Assembly (NCBI GenBank): GCA_018401275.1
Contig: JAGYKW010000001.1
Coordinates: 310,001 to 374,000 of the forward strand
Length of the DNA stretch: 64,000 nt
Reading direction: 5' to 3'
Source of the DNA: Nitriliruptoraceae bacterium
GTDB taxonomy: Bacteria > Actinomycetota > Nitriliruptoria > Nitriliruptorales > Nitriliruptoraceae
The notes below the pieces were generated by a model. That model made no database searches. It worked only from the letters and a program-made list of their open reading frames with translations, and had not been told where the DNA came from. Every line of letters begins with the position of its first letter. The stretch's first letter is position 1. The position numbers were made by a program, and so were the translations under genes. This document shows, one piece after another, positions 7,819-15,835 of this stretch.

Positions 7819-8570
7819 GCGCGTCTCCCGAGGTCGATGGGTCGGGAGCGTAGGTCAGTCGGGAGCCAGGAGCAGGCCTGCGTCCGTCCCCGGACGCACG
7901 AACGCCCCGGGCGCCCTTACGGGCCCACCGGGGCGTCGCGGGTGGATGCGCGCCTCTGGAGTACGCACCCACCGCCCGGGTCGCGATCCCGAGGGATCCC
8001 TCACCAGGTCGGACCTCCGTCGGTCGCGTCCGAGCGCGTCCCGCCGTCGATCCTGACGGTCCCGTCCTCCGCGGGGGAGGAGCGGTGCAGCTCCCGCCCG
8101 TCGCACCACCCGGAGGTGGGCGCCGAGGCGCTCGCTCGGGGCAGCTCGCGCTGCTCCGTCCGCCTGCACGGGCCCGCTGCGTCGGGCCGTGCGATCCTTC
8201 CGGCGGTGACAGCCGCCTCCGGATCGTGATGGTCCGCCTCACGGCGGTCCCATCCGGTGTCGTTTCGGCCCCCGAAGGAGCTTCTTACGGTCATCTCACC
8301 CCGTGGCCACGGGACGGTGACGGCCGCGGTCCCGAAGGACCCTTCACCTCCGCTGTCGGGGACTGTCCCCCCCTCGAGCGACCCGGCAGGGTGTCGCAGT
8401 TCCGTTCCCACCGGGAATGCGACCGTACGCACGATCGGAGGCCGTGTCCAGCGGTCCTACGAAAGACACAGGAAAGACACAGGATGTCCGCAGGAGTTCC
8501 CCAGCATGTGGACGCTGGACGCGCAGTCGATGCGCTCATCGCTCCGGTCGGAGCGGCGTCCGCGTCCGGA
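7819..8570. other. Gene-free, hairpin-rich region
   Basis: No ORF here has convincing coding character. The stretch holds many short perfect stems: 7880-7897, 7903-7935 (eight outer pairs plus an inner GCCC/GGGC stem), 7941-7973 (10 pairs, one mismatch), palindrome 7991-8002, 8106-8119 with a CGGA loop, 8141-8154 with a TCGC loop, 8167-8191, 8202-8217, 8229-8255 (10 pairs with a small internal loop), 8264-8276 and 8316-8348. It lies between two leftward genes, so it would be transcribed as the leader of the Nudix gene or the tail of the winged-helix gene. I could not assign a known RNA family. Confidence 0.45.
7903..7935. terminator. Large hairpin upstream of the Nudix gene
   Basis: CGCCCCGG (7903-7910) pairs with CCGGGGCG (7928-7935), with a second inner stem GCCC/GGGC closing a TTAC loop. 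It lies 85 bases upstream of the Nudix start on the minus strand. It may end leftward transcription arriving from the winged-helix gene or act as an attenuator; no T-run follows. Confidence 0.45.
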
Positions 8571-8792
8571 TCAGCGGACGCGGTAGAGGTGTGCCGGGCG
8601 GCCACGCATCGGCCTGCCCTCGTCGTCGACGTACTGGAGGACCTCAGTGGTCCGTTCGACGAGGCCAGCGTCGAGGTAGCGGGAGAGTCGCCCGCGCGCC
8701 GCCTCGATCGACAGTCCGGTGCGGTCCGACATCTGCCGGACGGTGAACTCCGTGCGACCCAGGTCGCGCAGGAGCGTGCTCCGATTCGCCAT
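8571..8792 (-). CDS. Small winged-helix DNA-binding protein
   Basis: A 73-residue protein that is essentially one winged helix: LLRDLGRTEFTVRQMSDRTG (helices 1-2), LSIEAARGRLSRYLDAGLVE (recognition helix and wing start), then a basic wing RPMRGRPAHLYRVR. It resembles the DNA-binding half of DeoR/FeoC-like or phage-type regulators but has no effector domain. The start is supported by a GGAAGG Shine-Dalgarno sequence. It is bordered by the hairpin-rich gap downstream and by two inverted repeats upstream (8885-8915, 8984-9013), one of which could be its operator. Confidence 0.7.
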   Translation of the reverse strand: MANRSTLLRDLGRTEFTVRQMSDRTGLSIEAARGRLSRYLDAGLVERTTEVLQYVDDEGRPMRGRPAHLYRVR

Positions 8793-9084
8793 CGTGCTGC
8801 CTTCCTTCGTGGTCGTGACTGCGGGGCACCCGGGCCGGGGAGTTCCCGACCTCGGTGCGTCTCGCGCATGCCCCGCTCACGACACCGGAGCGAGGACCGC
8901 TACGGTCCGCTCCGGCGCCCGGCACCCGCAGAACGGTTCCACGGGTGCGCCAGCAATGTTTGGTCAGTCTACAGAGGGCCCTGCGAATTCCCTGCATCTC
9001 GCGCAGGAATTCGTCCACCGTCCGATCTCCCACGGCGTGCGATCGGCCGCCGATCCCGTGCACAGGGGTGCAGGAGGGCCGAGG
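8793..9084. other. Divergent intergenic region with two inverted repeats
   Basis: This 292-bp region separates the leftward winged-helix gene from the rightward DUF3293 gene. It contains a 13-pair hairpin with a two-base bulge at 8885-8915 (loop CTA). It also contains an AT-richer inverted repeat CGAATTCcCTGC / GCAGGAATTCG at 8984-8995 and 9003-9013, with a seven-base spacer and one bulged base. The second has the look of a regulator operator; the first of an RNA hairpin in the winged-helix gene leader. No gene is seen. Confidence 0.5.
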
Positions 9085-9603
9085 ATGAGCGACCAGGGAC
9101 CCGATCCGACGGTCGCGCCGTGGCCGCAGTACGCCGAGGCGATCGTCGAACTGATCCTCGACGGGCGCCACCTCGTGCTGACCCCCGACGACGCTGTGGC
9201 GCAGGGCGACGCATGTGACGAGCTGGCCGGGTCCGCGACGCCCATCTGGGTGCTCACCGCCGGCGACCCCTACCCGGCCGAGCTCGGTGCGGTGGAGAAC
9301 GCGGCGCGGCTGCAGCGTCTGTGCGACGAGCTCGACGCGCTGGGGCTGCAGCATCATCCGGCGCTGGGTCGCTCGCGCGACGGCGCAGCGAGCGAGGTCT
9401 CGCGCGCGGTCCGCGGTGCTGAGCGCGCGAACGTGCTCGCCATCGCCGCACGCCACGGGCAGCTCGCCGTCTACGAGATCGCTGCGCGCATCGACTGCGT
9501 GGACGTCGCGAGCAGCAGCGTCGTGACCTCACGCGCCTACGTGGTGTCCTCGGCGCCGGCCGGGAGCGACGAGCTCATCGGGCCGACCGGCTGGCGCGGA
9601 TGA
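9085..9603 (+). CDS. DUF3293 domain protein
   Basis: A 172-residue protein starting MSDQGPDPTVAPW. The WVLTAGDPYPAELGAVENAARLQRLCDELDALGL segment (in parts, about residues 53-90) followed by EVSRAVRGAERANVLAIAARHGQLAVYEI is the DUF3293 pattern, a small fold of unknown function in many bacteria. ATG 9085 has an upstream GAGG. It is monocistronic and convergent with the next gene. Confidence 0.7.
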   Translation: MSDQGPDPTVAPWPQYAEAIVELILDGRHLVLTPDDAVAQGDACDELAGSATPIWVLTAGDPYPAELGAVENAARLQRLCDELDALGLQHHPALGRSRDGAASEVSRAVRGAERANVLAIAARHGQLAVYEIAARIDCVDVASSSVVTSRAYVVSSAPAGSDELIGPTGWRG

Positions 9604-9685
9604 GCGCGTCCGCGGGCGCGATGCGCTCCGCTACGCACGAACACACCTGATCCTGGCGGCGCGCGGCGCCCCTCGACTCAGCTGC

Positions 9686-10285
9686 TCAGCGCAGCTCGCC
9701 CGCGCCGGCCAGTGCGCACCACAGGCCCCAGGCCAGCGACGTGCGCCGACCGAGGTCGTCGAGGCGGTGCGTGACGCAGGCGTCGAGCACGACGGGTTCC
9801 TCCTCGCCGTGTCCGATGCGCAGCCGCAGGGTGACGAAGCGCATGTCCGCGGTCGCCGCGGTCACGCGCCGTTCGATGCCGTCGAGCAGTGTCACGTCGT
9901 CGAAGGCGATCAGCGCGAGATGCCACGGGCGGGCGAGGACCGAGGTCGTCGCGCCCACGAGGTCGTCGTGCGAGGTGACGCTCAGCAGCTCCCAGCCGGT
10001 CAGCAGGGGGAGTCCGTCGTCCGAGACCGCGCCGCTCCCGCCGGTCATGCCGAGCCCGCCGGCCATGCCCATCAGTTCGACGGCCGCCCTGTCGAGCACG
10101 GCAAGTGCATCGATGCCTGCGGTCCGCGCGCGGTCGGGCTCGACCGCGAGCAGCGCCTGGGAGGCCACGGTCTCGAGCAGGCGCGGGTTCGCGATGCCCC
10201 TGAGCACGTCGAGCGCGCAGCGAGCGTCGTGCTCCGCCGCGCGGGCGAGCAGCTCGTCGGGAGAATCGAGCAGGTCGTCGAGCAC
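9686..10285 (-). CDS. Hypothetical protein
   Basis: I do not recognise this 199-residue protein. The N-terminal half is helical (LDDLLDSPDELLARAAEHDARCALDVL). A glycine/methionine-rich linker lies near 72-85 (MGMAGGLGMTGG), followed by a beta-rich part ending LAWGLWCALAGAGELR. No signal peptide or membrane segment is evident. It starts at GTG behind GGAGG. It is in line with the J-domain gene on the same strand, 147 bp apart, so the two may be one unit. Confidence 0.55.
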   Translation of the reverse strand: MLDDLLDSPDELLARAAEHDARCALDVLRGIANPRLLETVASQALLAVEPDRARTAGIDALAVLDRAAVELMGMAGGLGMTGGSGAVSDDGLPLLTGWELLSVTSHDDLVGATTSVLARPWHLALIAFDDVTLLDGIERRVTAATADMRFVTLRLRIGHGEEEPVVLDACVTHRLDDLGRRTSLAWGLWCALAGAGELR

Positions 10286-10432
10286 GCAGGACCTCCGTCC
10301 ATCCGGACCGACACGACAACTGTCACGAATGATGCCCGACGGGTGTTCGCGAACGGCGGAGGTGTGACCGGTGCCGTGGCGACGTCTGCGCGGCCCCCGT
10401 GGGCCACAGGTTCGCCGGACGCAGGCTCAGGC

Positions 10433-11173
10433 TCAGGAGCGTTGCTGGTCGACCCGCCATGATCCGAGCGGCCACGCGAGCGCATCGAGCAGCGTCGTCA
10501 CCGCACCAGCTATCGAGCGCAGCCGAGCAGCGTCAGTCCCGCCGAGGGTGAACGACGCGCTGAGCGTGGTCCGGGAGTCGCCGCGTCGACGCGACCACGC
10601 TGCGCCCGTGACGACGGAGAGGTCGAGCGCGCTCACGGCGCGCCGAGCGGCTCGCGACCGGGCCGTGAGGTCCGCCCGCGTGCTGCCCACGGTCAGGATG
10701 CTCGTGCCACCGGTCCCCAGCAGCGTCGAGAGGCGGTTCGTCGCCGATCCCGGAGCGCGTGAGGCGAGCCGGACGTCGCCGTCGAGCAGCAGTCGCGCGA
10801 GCAGCTCGGTGTCGAGCCTCGGCGAGCCACCACGCGCTGACACCAGCGCGTCGTGCTCCGACACCGTCAGCCGAGCGAGGGGTCCGGTCGACGCTGACGT
10901 GTCGACCTCTTCCCGCTGCTCGCGTGACGGTCGACCGCGAGCCACACGCGGCGCTGAGGGGACAGCGCGACGCTCGCGACGAGCGACGAGGAGCCGGTAG
11001 GCGACATGGAGGTCGCTGAACGCGCGCGGATCGCCACCACGGTCGGGATGGAGGTCGTGGGCGAGGGTGCGGAACGCGCGCTTGACCGCGTCGAGGTCCG
11101 CACCCGCATCGATCCCGAGGAGCTCGTGCGCGCGGTCCTCATCCATGTCGGCCATGCCTGCCATGTCAGCCAC
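10433..11173 (-). CDS. J-domain protein with uncharacterised C-terminal domain
   Basis: The N-terminal 65 residues form a J domain with an intact HPD motif (LHPDRGGD, about 38-45), so it should stimulate an Hsp70 partner. There is no Gly/Phe linker, zinc finger or DnaJ substrate domain. The remaining 170 residues are an unrecognised alpha/beta domain (LARLTVSEHDALVSARGG, later GAAWSRRRGDSRTTLSASFTL split). The N terminus has a repeated MADMAGMADMDEDR; ATG 11146 is an alternative start. A TAGCCT box on the minus strand (11261-11266) may be the promoter. Confidence 0.7.
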   Translation of the reverse strand: MADMAGMADMDEDRAHELLGIDAGADLDAVKRAFRTLAHDLHPDRGGDPRAFSDLHVAYRLLVARRERRAVPSAPRVARGRPSREQREEVDTSASTGPLARLTVSEHDALVSARGGSPRLDTELLARLLLDGDVRLASRAPGSATNRLSTLLGTGGTSILTVGSTRADLTARSRAARRAVSALDLSVVTGAAWSRRRGDSRTTLSASFTLGGTDAARLRSIAGAVTTLLDALAWPLGSWRVDQQRS

Positions 11174-11363
11174 GCCTGTCCGTCCACGCCGCCGCGCTCG
11201 TGCGAGCCGACCGGTCCTGTCGATCGCTGCGTCATCGCGTGACGCGTGCGGCTCGACGAGAGGCTAGGCCGGTCGCCTACTGTCGCGGGCACGGTCCGGG
11301 CACGCGCCGGGGCGCGCTGGACGTCATGGGTCCGTCGGTGCAGCGAGCAGCGGAGGTCGTGGA

Positions 11364-12329
11364 GTGAGCGAGACGGTGAGCGGGACGCAGGGGTCGCAGG
11401 GTCCGTCGGGAACTCCTGACGTCGACGTCGCGGGCATCCTCGCGGGGCTCGCCGAGCGGCGGCCGGATCCCGCTGACGCGCCGGCCGTCTCCGGCTGGAT
11501 GCTCGGTGCACTCGGCGTCCTCCATGCGCCCGTCTACCGCTCCCGCGAGCTGCGGGGACGGCTCGCGGACCGGGGCGTCACCGAGGCGATGGCCGCCTAC
11601 CTCGCGCAGCGCTCGGCCCCGCTCGGCCCTGCCGGACCGCAGCTCGTCGCAGCGACCTTCTACGGCTTCTCGCCCACCGCGATCGCGACGCATCTGCCCG
11701 CGGTGTGGGACCTCGTCCCTCCCGACGAGGTCGTCGCGCTCACGCTCGACGCGATGCGCGAGCTGCTCGGACGTCTGATCGGGGACCGCGTCGCGACGGT
11801 CGCGGAACTCGCCGCGCTGCTCGCGCCCGTCGCCGACGCGCATGCGATCGTCGGACGTCCGCTGGCAGCGGCGTGGGCGTCGGTCCCGCGCACCGGTGAA
11901 CCGCTGCTCGACCTGTGGCTCGCGACCAGCGTCATCCGCGAGTCACGTGGCGACGGTCACATCGCACTCCTCGTGGCTGAGGACATCGGACCGATCGAGT
12001 CGCACCTCGTGACCGCGGGCGACGACCCGGAACGGCGTGCGGCGTTCCAGGCGCTGCGGGGATGGACCGCGGCCGAGGTCGACGCGGCCGCGGCGCGCCT
12101 GCGCGAACGTGGACTGCTGGGCGAGGACGGACGTCGGACCGACGCGGCCCGCGAGCTGCGCGGGCGCATCGAACGTCGGACCGACGAGCTGTCCGCCGCA
12201 CCGTGGGCGCAGGCCGGGCCGGAGGCCGTCACGCGGATCGCGGACCTGGCGCTGGAGCTGCTGCCGCCGGTGCTGACGTCCGGCGCGCTGCCGCCGCCGG
12301 TCCTCGAAGGGCTCCGGCCGCGCCGCTGA
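11364..12329 (+). CDS. SCO6745-family protein
   Basis: A 321-residue actinobacterial protein matching the SCO6745 family layout: an N-terminal helical domain with the GALGVLHAPVYRSRELRGRL pattern, a central FYGFSPTAIATHLPAVW motif, a LWLATSVIRESRGDGHIALL helix (about 180-200), and a C-terminal winged-helix-like part (FQALRGWTAAEVDAAAARL then RGLLGEDG). The architecture recalls a MarR-like fold used as an enzyme or sensor; no function is established. It starts at GTG behind GGAGG. Confidence 0.7.
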   Translation: MSETVSGTQGSQGPSGTPDVDVAGILAGLAERRPDPADAPAVSGWMLGALGVLHAPVYRSRELRGRLADRGVTEAMAAYLAQRSAPLGPAGPQLVAATFYGFSPTAIATHLPAVWDLVPPDEVVALTLDAMRELLGRLIGDRVATVAELAALLAPVADAHAIVGRPLAAAWASVPRTGEPLLDLWLATSVIRESRGDGHIALLVAEDIGPIESHLVTAGDDPERRAAFQALRGWTAAEVDAAAARLRERGLLGEDGRRTDAARELRGRIERRTDELSAAPWAQAGPEAVTRIADLALELLPPVLTSGALPPPVLEGLRPRR

Positions 12330-12338
12330 GCCTGCGCG

Positions 12339-12917
12339 TCAGGACGGTCCGGCGGTCCGCTCCGGTAGCCAGAGGTCGTCGGGGTCGATCGGCGCCTGCT
12401 GGCTCTGGCGGACGAGGGCGGTCGCACCGATCGCCGCGCCGACCGCGAGCACGACGATCAGCCCGCCACGACCGCGACGACGCCCGTCGGTGCGTGCGCG
12501 GCCGCCCGTCGTGGAGCCCGCAGAGCCGGAGTTCGCCCGTGCGGCCTGCTCGGCGAGGGCGGCGGCGAGCGCCGCGGCCTGCTTCTGGATGGCGCGCCGT
12601 CCGACGCGCCCGGTCACCGCGCTGCGTGCGGCGAGCCCGGTGCCGATGAGGGCGCTGAGCGCCACGCCGCCTGCCAACGCCATCGTCCCCGCCCTGCGAC
12701 GGGCGTCCGTGTCCGCGCTGGTGGCGCGGCCCTTGAGGCTGTGCAGGTCATCGGCGATCGCTGCGCGCAGGGCGTGGAGCTGCTGCTCGGCCTGGCGGGC
12801 GTTCCTGGCCGGACCGCCGGAGCGTTCCTGGCGGGATGACGCGACGGCGTCGCGGGCCTCGCGCACCTGCGCGCGTGCGTCCTCGGTCGCCCGAGTGAGA
12901 TCGTCGCGAACGCTCAT
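12339..12917 (-). CDS. Membrane-anchored coiled-coil protein (DUF3618-like)
   Basis: A 192-residue protein with an N-terminal helix (VRDDLTRATEDARAQVREARDAV in parts), a hydrophobic segment at about 76-97 (AGGVALSALIGTGLAARSAV), a basic/alanine-rich stretch and a second hydrophobic segment near 150-168. DUF3618-type proteins commonly follow a Holin-X gene in actinobacteria, as here. The start codon overlaps the stop of the upstream holin-family gene (TCAT at 12914-12917), so the pair is translationally coupled. The role is unknown, probably in the envelope. Confidence 0.6.
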   Translation of the reverse strand: MSVRDDLTRATEDARAQVREARDAVASSRQERSGGPARNARQAEQQLHALRAAIADDLHSLKGRATSADTDARRRAGTMALAGGVALSALIGTGLAARSAVTGRVGRRAIQKQAAALAAALAEQAARANSGSAGSTTGGRARTDGRRRGRGGLIVVLAVGAAIGATALVRQSQQAPIDPDDLWLPERTAGPS

Positions 12918-13417
12918 GCTCGCCGCCCTGCGTCCCGTGCGACTCCATCATCGGTGCCCGCACCGGAGCCGGCACCGTCGGGGTCCGCGGTGAGCTCGGA
13001 GCCGAGGCTCCGGAGCCACTCGGTGGTGGAGGTGGCGTCACGACGTCCGGCACGCGGTGACCAGCGGCGGGCCAGCAGGCGCGCTGCGACCGCGACGAGG
13101 ATCAGCGCGACGACGGCCGTCGCGAGCGTGACGACGCCCCAGGCCATCCACCGCTCGTCGAAGCTGCTCTCGAGCGCGAGCGCGGCCGTCACGGCACCGA
13201 GCACCAGCACGCCTGCGAGCACGAGCGCGCCGGCGAGCATGAGCGCGATGGCCGCGACCTTGCGTCCGACGATGCGCTTGAGCTCGAGACCGAGGAGCTC
13301 GACCTCCTTCGCGACCATCGCCTGCGTGTTGACGACGAGCGAGGCGATGACCTCACCGGTCGAACGGGCGTCCTGCCCGTCCGACCCATCCAGTGCGGCG
13401 CTGCCTCGACGGGGCAT
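12914..13417 (-). CDS. Actinobacterial Holin-X family membrane protein
   Basis: A 167-residue protein starting MPRRGSAALDG. The STGEVIASLVVNTQAMVAKEVELLGLEL helix is followed by two hydrophobic segments (about 55-80 and 92-116) with a short charged loop, the pattern of the Holin-X/phage holin superfamily III. In chromosomal settings these are envelope proteins rather than phage lysis proteins, and no phage genes are near. ATG 13417 follows GGAGG. It is coupled to the DUF3618-like gene. Confidence 0.7.
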   Translation of the reverse strand: MPRRGSAALDGSDGQDARSTGEVIASLVVNTQAMVAKEVELLGLELKRIVGRKVAAIALMLAGALVLAGVLVLGAVTAALALESSFDERWMAWGVVTLATAVVALILVAVAARLLARRWSPRAGRRDATSTTEWLRSLGSELTADPDGAGSGAGTDDGVARDAGRRA

Positions 13418-13500
13418 GACGCCTCCTTGTCCATGCGTGTGTTCTGCGACACGGTACGCGCTCGTCCGCAGCCCTGCGCCGGGGCGCCGCAGGGCCGTCC

Positions 13501-13529
13501 TCGGTCGGGCCAGAGGCCGCCGATAGCAT
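13501..13529 (+). promoter_or_regulatory. Possible hrcA-operon promoter
   Basis: TCGGTC (13501-13506), a 17-bp spacer and TAGCAT (13524-13529) precede the hrcA start by about 60 bases. No CIRCE element (TTAGCACTC-N9-GAGTGCTAA) is visible in this gap, so HrcA autoregulation by the usual operator is not apparent. Confidence 0.35.
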
Positions 13530-13587
13530 CGAGGCACGCAGCATCACCAGGTCGCCGCCGTGCGGCCTGTCCCCGTCGGAGAGGTCG

Positions 13588-14742
13588 GTGAGCGCGGCCA
13601 TGAGCGGTCCAGATCGTCGCACCGCACCCGTCCAGGTCACCGGGACGGTGATCGTCGACGTGCCCGTGGCCGCGCCCGTCGTCATGGCCGCGGAGGCCAG
13701 CGTCGTCGAACTCGACGAGCGCAAGCGCATCGTCCTGCGAGCCGTCGTCACCGAGTACGTCGCGACCGGCCAGCCGGTCGGGTCGGCCCATGTCGTCGCG
13801 GCGACCGGTCTCGAGGTCTCCTCCGCGACGGTCCGCAGCGACATGGGTGCGCTCGAGGAGCTCCAGCTCATCGCGCAGCCCCACACGTCCGCCGGTCGCA
13901 TCCCCACCGACCGCGGCTACCGCTGGTTCGTCGACGACCTGCGCAACGCGCCGGAGCTCGACAGCCGGCAGCGCGAGGTCATCGAGGAGCTGCTGGGGTC
14001 GGCTCGTGACGTCGAGGACCTGCTCGCCCGGACCACGACCGTGCTCAGCCAGCTGACCCGCCTCGTGTCGCTCGTCATCTCGCCAGCGATCGAGACGTCA
14101 CGCCTCCGGCTCATCGAGCTCGTCGGGCTCGGACCGCTCAGCGCGCTGCTCCTGCTGGTGTCCGACACCGGACGCGTCGAGAAGCACACCGTCGACCTGC
14201 CCGTCGGGACCGACGAGCGCGACGTCGACCGCGTGCGCAGCATGCTGGCCGACCGGCTCGTTGGCCGCCGCTTCGGCGACGTCGGACCAGCGCTGCGACT
14301 CCTGTCGGACGAGGCGCCCTCCGACCTGCGCGCGATCGTGCGCAGCGTCGCGGAGGTCGCGGTCGACGTCCGCGAGGACCGCGTCCACCAGGTGTTCGTC
14401 GGTGGTCAGTCGGCGCTCGTCGACGACCTGTCGTTGCAGCGTGAGGAGCTGTCGCGTCTGCTGCAGCTGCTCGAGGAGCGCGACACGCTCGCACGGATGC
14501 TCGAGGAGGCGGCACAGGGCCCGGACGAGGGCAGCCCGACGGTGCGCATCGGCGGCGAGAACGCCATCGCGGACCTGCGGACGACGTCGCTCGTCGCGCA
14601 GCGCTACCGCCTCGTCTCCGCCGGGTCGCTCGGTGTCCTCGGGCCGACCCGCATGGACTACGGCAGTGCGCTCTCGACCGTGCGCGCCGTCTCCGACCAG
14701 CTCCAGCGCACGCTCGACGACCTGGCCGAACATGGCGGCTGA
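13588..14742 (+). CDS. hrcA: Heat-inducible transcription repressor HrcA
   Basis: A 384-residue HrcA, repressor of groE/dnaK-type operons through CIRCE operators. The winged helix spans about 45-110 (ERKRIVLRAVVTEYVATG-type start, SSATVRSDMGALEEL, HTSAGRIPTDRGYRWFVD), followed by the GAF-like dimer domain and the GPTRMDYG motif near the end. The N terminus carries about 40 extra residues; ATG 13684 would remove 32 of them. The gene overlaps dnaJ by 11 bases and heads the dnaJ-rsmE-phoH-ybeY-corC-cdd-era series. CIRCE sites must be elsewhere if used. Confidence 0.93.
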   Translation: MSAAMSGPDRRTAPVQVTGTVIVDVPVAAPVVMAAEASVVELDERKRIVLRAVVTEYVATGQPVGSAHVVAATGLEVSSATVRSDMGALEELQLIAQPHTSAGRIPTDRGYRWFVDDLRNAPELDSRQREVIEELLGSARDVEDLLARTTTVLSQLTRLVSLVISPAIETSRLRLIELVGLGPLSALLLLVSDTGRVEKHTVDLPVGTDERDVDRVRSMLADRLVGRRFGDVGPALRLLSDEAPSDLRAIVRSVAEVAVDVREDRVHQVFVGGQSALVDDLSLQREELSRLLQLLEERDTLARMLEEAAQGPDEGSPTVRIGGENAIADLRTTSLVAQRYRLVSAGSLGVLGPTRMDYGSALSTVRAVSDQLQRTLDDLAEHGG

Positions 14743-15835
14743 CCTCTACGGCGTCCTGGACCTGCGTCCGGACGCGGCCTCCGACGACATCAAGCGCGCG
14801 TACCGACGCAAGGCGCGCGAGCACCACCCCGACGCGGGTGGTGATGCGGAGCGTTTCAAGGAGGTCACCCACGCCTACGAGGTGCTCAGCGACCCCGAGC
14901 GTCGCGCCCGCTACGACCGCTTCGGCGACGACGGCACCACGCAGAGCCGCAGCGGCTCCGCGGACCCGTTCGGCTTCAGCGGCGGGATCGGCGACGTGCT
15001 CGACGCGTTCTTCGGCTCCGGGTTCGGCAGCTCGGGCTTCGGTGGTGCCCCACAGCGGGAGAGCAAGGGCCGCGACGTGCTCGTCGGCGTGGAGATGACC
15101 TTCGAGGAGGTCCTCACCGGCGTGACGCGGCGGGTCAGCGTCGAGGTCGCCTCCGCCTGCGACACGTGCGCCGGCCAGGGCTCCGCGGACGGATCGGCCC
15201 CGGTTCGCTGCTCGGGCTGCGGCGGTTCGGGACGCGTGCAGCGCATGGTCCGCACCCCGCTCGGACGGATGGCCACCGCAGCAGGCTGCGACGCGTGCGG
15301 CGCGACGGGACGCAGCGTCAGCGACGCGTGCCGCGACTGCCGGGGCGAGGGTCGGCGCGTCCAGCGGCGCGAGCTCGACATCGACATCCCGGCAGGGCTC
15401 GAGGACGGCGACCGCATCCCGCAGCGTGGCCAGGGCGAGTCGGGCCGGCAGGGTGCGCGCGCCGGCGACCTCTACATCCAGGTCCAGGTCGCGCCGCATC
15501 CGTTCCTCGCGCGCGAGGGTCGCTCGCTGCACACGCGCGTGAAGCTCCCGCTCACGACCGCGCTGCTCGGTGGCACGGTGCGCGTCCCTGCGCTCGGTGG
15601 GGGCGAGCACGAGGTCGAGGTGCCCGCCGGCATCCAGCCCGGCGAGATCCTGCTGGTCACTCGCGCCGGGCTCCCCGTGCGCGGCGGTGGGCGTCGTGGC
15701 GACCTGCACCTGCACATCGACGTCGAGGTGCCGCGCCGGCTCGGACGCGACGAGCGTGCGCTCGTCGGTCAGTGGGCCGAGCAGCGTGGCGAGGCTCCGG
15801 GTGAAGGACGGGTCGTCGAGGTCGTGCGCCCGTGA
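14732..15835 (+). CDS. dnaJ: Chaperone DnaJ
   Basis: A 367-residue full-length DnaJ: J domain with HPD (32-34), Gly/Phe-rich region (about 70-105), a zinc domain with all four CxxCxGxG-type repeats (CDTCAGQG, CSGCGGSG, CDACGATG, CRDCRGEG) and the two beta-sandwich substrate domains. It delivers substrates to DnaK and stimulates its ATPase. This is the DnaJ2-type copy linked to hrcA, not to dnaK-grpE. ATG 14732 overlaps hrcA and the 3' end overlaps rsmE by four bases (GTGA). Confidence 0.95.
   Translation: MAADLYGVLDLRPDAASDDIKRAYRRKAREHHPDAGGDAERFKEVTHAYEVLSDPERRARYDRFGDDGTTQSRSGSADPFGFSGGIGDVLDAFFGSGFGSSGFGGAPQRESKGRDVLVGVEMTFEEVLTGVTRRVSVEVASACDTCAGQGSADGSAPVRCSGCGGSGRVQRMVRTPLGRMATAAGCDACGATGRSVSDACRDCRGEGRRVQRRELDIDIPAGLEDGDRIPQRGQGESGRQGARAGDLYIQVQVAPHPFLAREGRSLHTRVKLPLTTALLGGTVRVPALGGGEHEVEVPAGIQPGEILLVTRAGLPVRGGGRRGDLHLHIDVEVPRRLGRDERALVGQWAEQRGEAPGEGRVVEVVRP

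Noticed and set aside
8221-8260. T-box-like TGGGACCGC motif on the minus strand
   Set aside because: It matches the T-box core UGGNACCGC, but the flanking antiterminator helices do not pair flush, no stem I with specifier loop is seen, and the downstream gene is a Nudix protein over 400 bases away rather than a synthetase.
12914-13417. Prophage remnant suggested by the holin-family protein
   Set aside because: Holin-X proteins are common actinobacterial envelope proteins. No lysin, portal, capsid or integrase gene is near, and the DUF3618-like partner is the usual chromosomal neighbour.
13420-13587. CIRCE element before hrcA
   Set aside because: No GCACTC-N9-GAGTGC pattern is present in the gap.
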